Assembly: GCA_030588935.1 (NCBI GenBank)
Contig: JAUUWR010000069.1
Coordinates: 1 to 5,090 of the forward strand
Direction of reading: 5' to 3'
Length of the DNA: 5,090 bases
Source of the DNA: a bacterium
GTDB lineage: Archaea; Nanobdellota; Nanobdellia; Pacearchaeales; GW2011-AR1
The position numbers were made by a program, and so were the translations under genes. Each line of letters starts with the position of its first letter. Position 1 is the stretch's first letter. Under the pieces are notes generated by a model that was given only the letters and a program-made list of their open reading frames with translations, did not search any database and was not told where the DNA came from. This document shows positions 1 through 4,609 of the stretch, piece by piece.

Positions 1-753
1 AAAAAAAGCTCCTTCTTTTATTTCATTGAAAAAAGATTTTGTTCTTGGCATATCTGGAGCAATCTTGTTCAAACTTTCATGTCCTTTTATATTTCTTATT
101 TTTTGTATTTTAAAATCTTTCCAATTTTGGGGATTTATAACATAAACTTCTGCTTTTGGTAAATATTTTATTTTATATCCTTGTTTATGAAATAAATAAG
201 ATATAATGCTGTCTTCAGAAGATTCTAATGGAAATCCTTGTAAAACCCCATTTCTAATAGCAAATAAATAACCTGAACATTCAAAAAATTTTCCCAGATT
301 TGAAAATCTTAATCTTGTTTTATGGATTCCGTCAAAAGCTACATGAGATGCATAGCCCCAAAACTTTTCCCTAGGGTTTAATAAAACAGGCCTTCCAGTT
401 ACACATCCAATTTTTTTATCTTCAAACGCTTTTAATATTTCATTAACCGAATTTTTAGAAACATAAACATCTCCATCTGTTAAAATTATTATGTCTTCTT
501 TATTTTGAGAATAAATTTTTTCTAAGAAGATATTCAAGGCGTAACTTTTGCCTTCTCCTGGATCTAGGAAAAAGTTCAATTTATTTTTTTTAATTTCTTT
601 TTTATATTTTTTATTTAGAAATTTTTCTGTTTCTTGAAAAGGGTCTATTACTGTTATCTTAAATTCTTGTTTAATATCTTGATTAAGAAAACAATCAATT
701 GCTCTTGAAGTTGCATTAGGTTCTCCATAAGAAGTTATAATTATATTAATCAT
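1..753 (-). CDS. Family 2 glycosyltransferase, C-terminus cut by window edge
   Basis: The product probably transfers a sugar from a nucleotide-sugar donor to a surface glycan or lipid acceptor; donor and acceptor cannot be told. The 251 visible residues begin MINIIITSYGEPNAT, the usual first strand of a GT-A fold. G66-x-GKSYALN resembles the conserved G-x-G-K-x-x-ALN segment. LTDGDVYV carries the DxD-type metal/nucleotide motif D93-G94-D95. GCVTGRP (116-122) matches the strand before the acceptor region. ECSGYLFAIRN (158-168) is followed by the acidic pair E180-D181, the likely catalytic-base region. QKIR (217-220) is in the place of the QxxRW motif of processive GT2 enzymes, but the Trp is absent. 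No membrane helix is seen in the visible part; one could follow beyond the edge. The ATG at 753 lies 8 nt inside the upstream IF5A-like gene and has no Shine-Dalgarno, so translation is probably coupled. The family call is secure; the role is inferred. Confidence 0.88.
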   Translation of the reverse strand, partial: MINIIITSYGEPNATSRAIDCFLNQDIKQEFKITVIDPFQETEKFLNKKYKKEIKKNKLNFFLDPGEGKSYALNIFLEKIYSQNKEDIIILTDGDVYVSKNSVNEILKAFEDKKIGCVTGRPVLLNPREKFWGYASHVAFDGIHKTRLRFSNLGKFFECSGYLFAIRNGVLQGFPLESSEDSIISYLFHKQGYKIKYLPKAEVYVINPQNWKDFKIQKIRNIKGHESLNKIAPDMPRTKSFFNEIKEGAFF

Positions 754-952
754 TTGTTTCAATCATGTCTTCTGCTAATCTTATAATTACTGTTGGTTTT
801 TTGTCTTTCAGAGATTCTGCTTCTATCCTGCATTTAACTCTTCCTTGTTTAATTCCCTTACCAGAAGTTTCTATTTTTTTAACAACTGCTTTCTCTCCAT
901 AAACAAGGATTGTGTCGCCCTCTTTTATTTCTGAAACTTTTTTTTGTACCAT
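746..952 (-). CDS. Small IF5A N-domain-like (SH3/KOW barrel) protein
   Basis: This 68-residue protein resembles the N-terminal domain of archaeal/eukaryotic translation factor IF5A and bacterial EF-P. By eye, SEIKEGDTILVYGEKAVVKKIE (7-28) matches the (T/S)LKEGxYxxIDxEPCxVVxI opening. GIKQGRVKCRIEA (33-45) matches the GKHGxAKARIxA loop with His replaced by Gln and one residue inserted upstream. K35 falls on the lysine that becomes hypusine in IF5A. The C-terminal OB domain of true IF5A (about 130 residues in all) is missing, so this is a stand-alone domain or a divergent paralogue. The ATG at 952 was chosen because a TATA box lies about 25 nt upstream; a TTG at 967 would add only five residues and lies close to the likely transcript start. 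It is the first gene of a unit with the GT2 gene. A generic KOW/SH3-like RNA-binding protein is the main alternative. Confidence 0.6.
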   Translation of the reverse strand: MVQKKVSEIKEGDTILVYGEKAVVKKIETSGKGIKQGRVKCRIEAESLKDKKPTVIIRLAEDMIETND

Positions 953-971
953 AAAAAAATACTGCAACCCT

Positions 972-987
972 ATTATATAAAGTTTTT
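972..987 (-). promoter_or_regulatory. Archaeal BRE/TATA promoter for the IF5A-like/GT2 unit
   Basis: Read on the minus strand this is an A-rich BRE-like stretch followed by CTTTATATAA. The box TTATATAA (973-980) is centred 24.5 nt from the ATG at 952, which fits a leaderless transcript starting at or next to the ATG. The core AAACTTTATA (976-985) recurs exactly upstream of the gene at 4394 with the same spacing. No Shine-Dalgarno motif lies between the box and the start codon. The promoter role is inferred from sequence and spacing. Confidence 0.7.
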
Positions 988-991
988 TATA
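973..991 (+). promoter_or_regulatory. TATA element(s) for the QueC-family gene
   Basis: The palindromic TTATATAA (973-980) can also be read on the plus strand, where it is centred 24.5 nt before the ATG at 1001. A second, weaker candidate, TTTTATAC (985-992), is centred 24.5 nt before the in-frame ATG at 1013. The plus-strand flank upstream of the first box (GCAACCC) is not purine-rich, so its BRE is poorer than in the minus direction. At least one of the two boxes probably drives a leaderless queC-like transcript; which one is undecided. Confidence 0.5.
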
Positions 992-1012
992 CTCAATAAA
1001 ATGGTAATGGGT

Positions 1013-1723
1013 ATGGATAATGCAATTGTATTATGTTCTGGGGGATTAGATAGTGTTATCTTAGCACATTATTTAAAGAAGATTGATCAGATTGAAAATT
1101 TGAAATTGGTTTTTTTAGATTATGGGCAGAAAGCTTTGGGTGAGGAATTATTTTGTGTGAAAAAAGTAAGTGCGGAGCTTAATTCTGATTTAAAAATTAT
1201 TGATGTTAAATGGTTGGGAGAGATAAGCACGTCTTTAATTAATAAAGAAGTTGATGAAAGTGAGATTAAAAATATTAATGAGAAAGAAGAATTAATTTCA
1301 TGGTATGTTCCGTGCAGAAATGCTTTATTTTTACTAATTGGATTGGCTCTTGCAGAATCTGAATTTATTTCTAAAAATAAAAAATATGATGTTTATTTAG
1401 GAATAAAATATGAAGGAGAACTGCAGTTTAAAGACACAACTCCTGAATTTCTTGAGCAAATGAACAAAACAGCTGAATTTTGCACTCAAGACGGAAATTA
1501 TAAATTTATTGCTCCTTTTTTAAAAAAAGATAAAGAAGAATTAATTAAGATGGCTGGGGGACTTGGTGTTGATTTAAAAAATACTTATAGTTGTTATATT
1601 GGAAAAGGATTTGAAAATGGCATTCCTGTTCATTGTGGGATTTGTGGGGGATGTAAGGCAAGGAAGAAAGGGTTTAGGTTTTCTGATGTTGAGGACTCTT
1701 CCATATACAAAGAAATAGATTAA
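1013..1723 (+). CDS. queC: QueC-family 7-cyano-7-deazaguanine (preQ0) synthase
   Basis: QueC uses ATP and ammonia to turn 7-carboxy-7-deazaguanine into preQ0, which archaea insert into tRNA for archaeosine. The 236-residue product opens with MDNAIVLCSGGLDS, containing the PP-loop ATP pyrophosphatase motif SGGLDS (9-14). It continues with LDYGQK (35-40), WYVPCRNALFLL (97-108, family form YVPxRN), a TPEFLEQMN helix (143-151) and APFLKKDKEELIKMA (167-181). The C-terminal zinc site is C194, C208, C211 and C214, in the pattern SCY...HCGICGGCKARKKGF. Length is normal for the family. In-frame ATGs at 1001, 1007 and 1013 are possible; 1013 best matches family N-termini, while 1001 (240 residues) fits the palindromic TATA box. 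Divergence is visible: DTTPEF replaces the usual DCRPEF, and the region after DYGQ lacks the usual basic residues. A QueC paralogue with another substrate is therefore possible. It is the only gene of its unit and converges on the radical SAM gene. Confidence 0.85.
   Translation: MDNAIVLCSGGLDSVILAHYLKKIDQIENLKLVFLDYGQKALGEELFCVKKVSAELNSDLKIIDVKWLGEISTSLINKEVDESEIKNINEKEELISWYVPCRNALFLLIGLALAESEFISKNKKYDVYLGIKYEGELQFKDTTPEFLEQMNKTAEFCTQDGNYKFIAPFLKKDKEELIKMAGGLGVDLKNTYSCYIGKGFENGIPVHCGICGGCKARKKGFRFSDVEDSSIYKEID
1720..1723. other. Interlocked stop codons of convergent genes (TTAA)
   Basis: The palindrome TTAA holds both stop codons: TAA at 1721-1723 ends the QueC-family gene on the plus strand, and the reverse complement of 1720-1722 (TAA) ends the radical SAM gene on the minus strand. 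No intergenic space is left for a terminator, so each transcript must end inside, or antisense to, the opposite gene. The nearest visible T-runs are T5 at 1856-1860 for the plus transcript, and T6 and T7 on the minus strand (plus-strand A-runs near 1576-1581 and 1522-1528). None of these is convincing enough to list as a terminator. Confidence 0.9.
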
Positions 1724-3252
1724 ACCCTATACCTAACTTTATCATACCAAACCTTAAAGTTTAAAGGTAAACTCCTATAAGTAGGTTTGAGTATTCTTTC
1801 TCTTATTAAATCTGCTATGCTTACAAATTTTAAGATTATTAAGGTTGGAAAAGGATTTTTGAGATTTTGTTTAATTCTTTTTGGTTTTAGAAGGTTGTTT
1901 ATTAGAGAATTAAGTATTATTCCAAATCTGTTTTCAGTAACAACTCCCCTCATTAAATTTAAAATTAAGTTCAAATACATATTTTTCCTTTTTAAAAGAA
2001 TGTGCGCGCTTCTGTCCCAATAATTTAATTGATATGCTGCATCTTTTTCTGTTTTTATTGTGCCATCCTGTCTTGCTCTTGTATCAAGTTTTGTTCCTGG
2101 GAAAAAAACAAGATTATTTACTGATAAAAAATAGGGTTTAGGTATTTTTTGTAAAAGCCTGATAAGATTAATTATGTCTTGCGGTTTTTCATAAGGATTG
2201 CAAGTTATAACATCATACATAACAGCAAGTTTGTTTTTGTATTTGTTTAATATTTTTCCTGCTTGCAGAACATCTGCATCTGTTTCTGCTCTGTGATAAA
2301 TTTCTTTATTCACTCTTTCGCTTCCCTGTATACCAATTATAATGTCTGTGCATCCTGCATCTACTAATAATTTAATTTTTTCATTATTAGTTGTCCTTGG
2401 GTCTCCTAAACACTTAAATCTCATTTTTACTTTTTCTTTATATAATTCACAGAATTTTTTGATGTCTTGTAGAGGGCGGAGAGAAAAAGTATCATCCCTT
2501 ATATCAAAATAATTTAAAGAAGGTAATTTTTTCTTTAATTCTAAGATTCCTTTAATTATGTATTCTGGAGAATGCCATCTGAGAATTTGTTTTCTTTTTC
2601 CTTTGTAAAGTTCATTAAATAAACTATTGCTGCAATAATCGCATCCATAAGGGCAACCCCTTCCTGTTAAAAAGAAAATCTGTCCTGCTAAATCTTGTTC
2701 TCTAAATTTTCTTATTTTTCCTTTTTCTAAAATATAATGACTTTCTATATTATAATCTGCTAATGGGAGAGAATCTAAATCATTGATTATATTTCTTACA
2801 GGATTTTTAATTATTTTATTTTCTTTTTTAATCCAAAGGTTTTTGATTTTATCGATTGATTTGTTTTTTTCAATTGCTTCTGCTAAATTAACAATAGCTC
2901 CTTCTCCTTCTCCAATACAGACAATGTCTGCATGTTTTATACAAGCTTGTGGACAAATTGTTGCATGAACTCCTCCATAAACTATTGGAATATTAAGTTG
3001 TTTAAGAAACTTAATTATTCTTATTGCTCTTTTGGCTGTTGAAGCATAAGAACATATTCCTATTAAATCAGAATTCTTACATATTTTAGCTAATTGAATT
3101 AGTTCTGATTTTATATAATTTCTTGAGTAATCCTCGCTTAAAGTCATAAAAACAAGTTTAACATCATGTCCTGCTTTTTTTAATACAGAAGAGATTGTTC
3201 TTATTCCCTGGTCTGAGGGAAAGGTTGCTGTTGAGATTAAGGTTATTTTCAT
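1720..3252 (-). CDS. B12-binding-domain radical SAM enzyme, substrate unknown
   Basis: This 510-residue protein has the layout of cobalamin-binding-domain radical SAM enzymes, which include methyltransferases and ring-forming enzymes. Residues 1-130 form a Rossmann-like B12-binding-type domain, with GGVHATICP (93-101) and IGEGEGA (113-119), both typical of this class. The radical SAM core follows, with the 4Fe-4S/SAM motif C200-x3-C204-x2-C207 in GRGCPYGCDYCSN. Further core signatures are FDIRDDTF (249-256), CLGDPR (281-286) and IGIQGSERVNKEIYHR (306-321). Residues from about 410 to 510 form a less recognisable tail with hydrophobic stretches around 425-455 and 469-488. The DxHxxG histidine motif that ligates cobalt in some B12 domains is not seen, which is common in this class. 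The ATG at 3252 overlaps the GT4 stop as ATGA, so the genes are probably cotranscribed and translationally coupled. The neighbours suggest a glycan- or lipid-linked substrate; that is inference. Confidence 0.88.
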   Translation of the reverse strand: MKITLISTATFPSDQGIRTISSVLKKAGHDVKLVFMTLSEDYSRNYIKSELIQLAKICKNSDLIGICSYASTAKRAIRIIKFLKQLNIPIVYGGVHATICPQACIKHADIVCIGEGEGAIVNLAEAIEKNKSIDKIKNLWIKKENKIIKNPVRNIINDLDSLPLADYNIESHYILEKGKIRKFREQDLAGQIFFLTGRGCPYGCDYCSNSLFNELYKGKRKQILRWHSPEYIIKGILELKKKLPSLNYFDIRDDTFSLRPLQDIKKFCELYKEKVKMRFKCLGDPRTTNNEKIKLLVDAGCTDIIIGIQGSERVNKEIYHRAETDADVLQAGKILNKYKNKLAVMYDVITCNPYEKPQDIINLIRLLQKIPKPYFLSVNNLVFFPGTKLDTRARQDGTIKTEKDAAYQLNYWDRSAHILLKRKNMYLNLILNLMRGVVTENRFGIILNSLINNLLKPKRIKQNLKNPFPTLIILKFVSIADLIRERILKPTYRSLPLNFKVWYDKVRYRV

Positions 3253-4394
3253 TTTAACAATTTTTCATATTCCCTCATATATTTTTTATAAATAATATCC
3301 CAATCATAATTTTTAGCTTTTTCAAAATTATTTTCAGATATTTGTTTTGCTAATTTTGAATTGTCTAAAATTTTTAGAATATTTTTTTCAAGTGTTTTTA
3401 TATCTCCATAATCTGCAAAAAATCCGTTTTCTGGTTGTTTCATTTCATAAGGAACTCCATTAACAGGACTTGCAATAATTGGCAATCCAGAAGCCATTGC
3501 CTCAAATAGAGTTAAAGGAAGTCCTTCCCTATAACTCGGTAAAACATAAACATCTGCTGCCTGATACATTTCTGCTATTTTTTGTTTTCCTCTGATTGGA
3601 CCAATATATTTCATATTTTTATATGGTTTAATTAATTTTTTTACTTCTTGTGCTTTTCCTTCATCAGGACCGACCCAAACAAAAGCTATATCTTTTCTTT
3701 TTTTAGAAATATTATTTGCTGCTTTGGCAAGCATTTCAGGTCCTTTTGTTGGATTTAATCTCCCAAAAAACAAAACTAATTTTTTCTCTTTGATTTTATT
3801 TTTTTTCTTAAACTGATTGTTTTTAATTTTTTTATAAAGAATTTCATCTGTTCCATTTGGAATTACTGTAATTTTATTCCTGTCTTTAATATATTTATTA
3901 AGGATATTTAGTTCCCAAGGAGTTATTGCTATTATTTTATCTGTTAATTTAAATGATAACTTGTTGAAAATCATGTTGTTTAGGAATAGAAATGGCTTCA
4001 GAACTAGGGGCCTGAATTCTGCTCCTGTCCAAGGGCAATGAGTTGTATGAATATGTTTTATTTTCTTAAATTTAGAGATGAGCCCGGCAAATAAGATATA
4101 AGCATGTCCTGAAACATGAGTATGAATAATATCAAAATCCCCTTTAAATCTCCAAAGCAAAGAAGGCCATATAAACGTGCTTAAAGATAATCTAAACCAA
4201 TAAGGAAACCTATGTATATGAACTCCTTGTATAATTTCGTTTTTTATTTTTATTCTTTTGTTTTTATCAGAATCACAGCAAAAAACATGAACTTCGTGTC
4301 CTTGTTTAACTTGTCTTTGGGCAAGTTCAACCATTACCTGCTCAACTCCTCCAAAGGTTGGAAGATAGAACATATTTATGTGTACTATTTTCAT
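3249..4394 (-). CDS. GT4-family glycosyltransferase (GT-B fold)
   Basis: This probable retaining glycosyltransferase acts in the cytoplasm on a nucleotide sugar and a lipid-linked or protein-linked glycan acceptor. The 381 residues are a normal GT4 length. The N-terminal domain starts MKIVHINMFYLPTFGGVEQV, containing the GGxE-type loop (15-19). FDIIHTHVSGHA (87-98) and IHTTHCPWTG (115-124) are the usual acceptor-side strands. ITPWE (157-161) and IPNGTDEI (178-185) mark the domain junction. The donor domain has LFFGRLNPTKG (208-218), ADVYVLPSYREGLPLTLFEA (280-299) with the EX7E pair E290 and E298, and ASGLPIIASPVNG (301-313). The ATG at 4394 begins the first beta strand and lies 25.5 nt from a TATA box centre. 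The frame stays open up to 4571, but that stretch is Leu/Phe-rich antisense of the GAA-rich plus-strand ORF and was excluded. It is the first gene of the unit with the radical SAM gene; donor and acceptor are unknown. Confidence 0.92.
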   Translation of the reverse strand: MKIVHINMFYLPTFGGVEQVMVELAQRQVKQGHEVHVFCCDSDKNKRIKIKNEIIQGVHIHRFPYWFRLSLSTFIWPSLLWRFKGDFDIIHTHVSGHAYILFAGLISKFKKIKHIHTTHCPWTGAEFRPLVLKPFLFLNNMIFNKLSFKLTDKIIAITPWELNILNKYIKDRNKITVIPNGTDEILYKKIKNNQFKKKNKIKEKKLVLFFGRLNPTKGPEMLAKAANNISKKRKDIAFVWVGPDEGKAQEVKKLIKPYKNMKYIGPIRGKQKIAEMYQAADVYVLPSYREGLPLTLFEAMASGLPIIASPVNGVPYEMKQPENGFFADYGDIKTLEKNILKILDNSKLAKQISENNFEKAKNYDWDIIYKKYMREYEKLLK

Positions 4395-4415
4395 GATTTT
4401 GCTAAAATAAAACGA

Positions 4416-4428
4416 TTTATAAAGTTTA
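4416..4428 (-). promoter_or_regulatory. Archaeal BRE/TATA promoter for the GT4/radical SAM unit
   Basis: The minus strand reads TAAACTTTATAAA, whose core AAACTTTATA (4418-4427) is identical to the core upstream of the gene starting at 952. The C of the core is 30 nt from the ATG at 4394 in this unit and 30 nt from the ATG at 952 in the other. The TTTATAAA box (4416-4423) is itself a palindrome. There is no Shine-Dalgarno motif, so a leaderless transcript is likely. This spacing is the main reason for rejecting the longer open frame. Confidence 0.75.
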
Positions 4429-4455
4429 ATGAGATTACATACAATATTTAAAAAG

Positions 4456-4470
4456 AAAACTTTAAAAATA
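4456..4470 (+). promoter_or_regulatory. Archaeal BRE/TATA promoter for the 39-aa ORF/sulfatase unit
   Basis: AAAACTTTAAAAATA combines an A-rich BRE-like part with the box TTTAAAAATA. Its C (4460) lies exactly 30 nt before the ATG at 4490, the same distance as in the two minus-strand promoters of this window. The box centre is 24.5 nt from the ATG, which fits leaderless initiation. This supports the short ORF at 4490 as a real translated gene. AT richness alone makes chance matches possible, but the exact spacing argues against that. Confidence 0.65.
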
Positions 4471-4489
4471 AAAGAACTTGTTAAATAAA

Positions 4490-4609
4490 ATGGAAAAAGA
4501 ACAAGAAGAAAATAAAGAAGAAAATTTTCTTGAAGAAAATGAAGAAATAATGAGTAAAGAAGAAGAAGCAAAATTAAAAGAGAAATTAAAAGCTCTTGGA
4601 TATTTATGA
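4490..4609 (+). CDS. Acidic 39-aa ORF with sulfatase-like C-terminal tail LKALGYL
   Basis: This short ORF begins with ATG at 4490 and ends with TGA at 4607-4609, overlapping the next ATG as ATGA. The peptide is highly charged: 14 of 39 residues are Glu and 7 are Lys, with no Cys, Trp or Pro. The first 26 residues look disordered or coiled and the last 13 probably form a helix. It ends KEKLKALGYL. From memory, many sulfatase-family proteins end in a similar L-(K/R)-ALGY tail, and the next gene encodes a sulfatase-family N-terminus. It may be a detached C-terminal tail, the remnant of a tandem sulfatase copy, or an independent small protein. A well-placed promoter, a start codon at the leaderless distance and coupling to the next gene argue that it is translated. 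Its function is unknown. Confidence 0.6.
   Translation: MEKEQEENKEENFLEENEEIMSKEEEAKLKEKLKALGYL

Noticed and set aside
11..101. Cobalt-ligating DxHxxG motif in the radical SAM protein's N-terminal domain
   Set aside because: In residues 11-101 of the product (coordinates here are residues) no Asp-x-His-x-x-Gly pattern is present; the B12-domain call rests on GGVHAT and GEGEG and the overall layout instead.
953..967. TTG start at 967 for the IF5A-like gene
   Set aside because: It lies only about 10 nt from the centre of the TATA box, upstream of any likely transcript start, while the ATG at 952 has ideal leaderless spacing.
944..1000. Extension of the QueC-family frame upstream to an ATG at 944
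   Set aside because: It would start inside the oppositely oriented IF5A-like gene and run through the TATA box; family members start directly before the SGGLDS strand.
1720..1860. Hairpin terminator after the QueC-family gene
   Set aside because: No convincing stem-loop followed by a T-tract was found; the only palindrome at the stop is the 4-bp TTAA, and the downstream T5 runs are common in this AT-rich sequence.
1787..2023. Plus-strand open frame of 78 codons inside the radical SAM gene
   Set aside because: It is antisense to strongly supported coding sequence, Ile/Leu/Phe-rich as expected from the complement of Lys/Asn-rich AT codons, and has no promoter or family match.
2783..2968. Plus-strand open frame of 61 codons inside the radical SAM gene
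   Set aside because: It is antisense to the conserved B12-domain GGVHAT and GEGEG region; its hydrophobic look is a by-product of the opposite-strand codons.
4212..4451. Plus-strand open frame of 79 codons opposite the GT4 N-terminus
   Set aside because: It is antisense to the conserved GT4 start region, is Tyr/Phe-rich without any motif, and crosses the minus-strand promoter.
4493..4570. GAA-rich stretch as a simple repeat or microsatellite
   Set aside because: The units are irregular (GAA mixed with AAT, AAA, CAA and TTT codons) and keep one open frame; it is better explained as a Glu-rich coding sequence.
4395..4571. Extension of the GT4 frame by 59 residues to an ATG at 4571
   Set aside because: The added residues are Leu/Phe-rich, antisense to the GAA-rich ORF on the plus strand, and cross the GT4 TATA box. 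The 4394 start begins the family's first beta strand and has correct promoter spacing.
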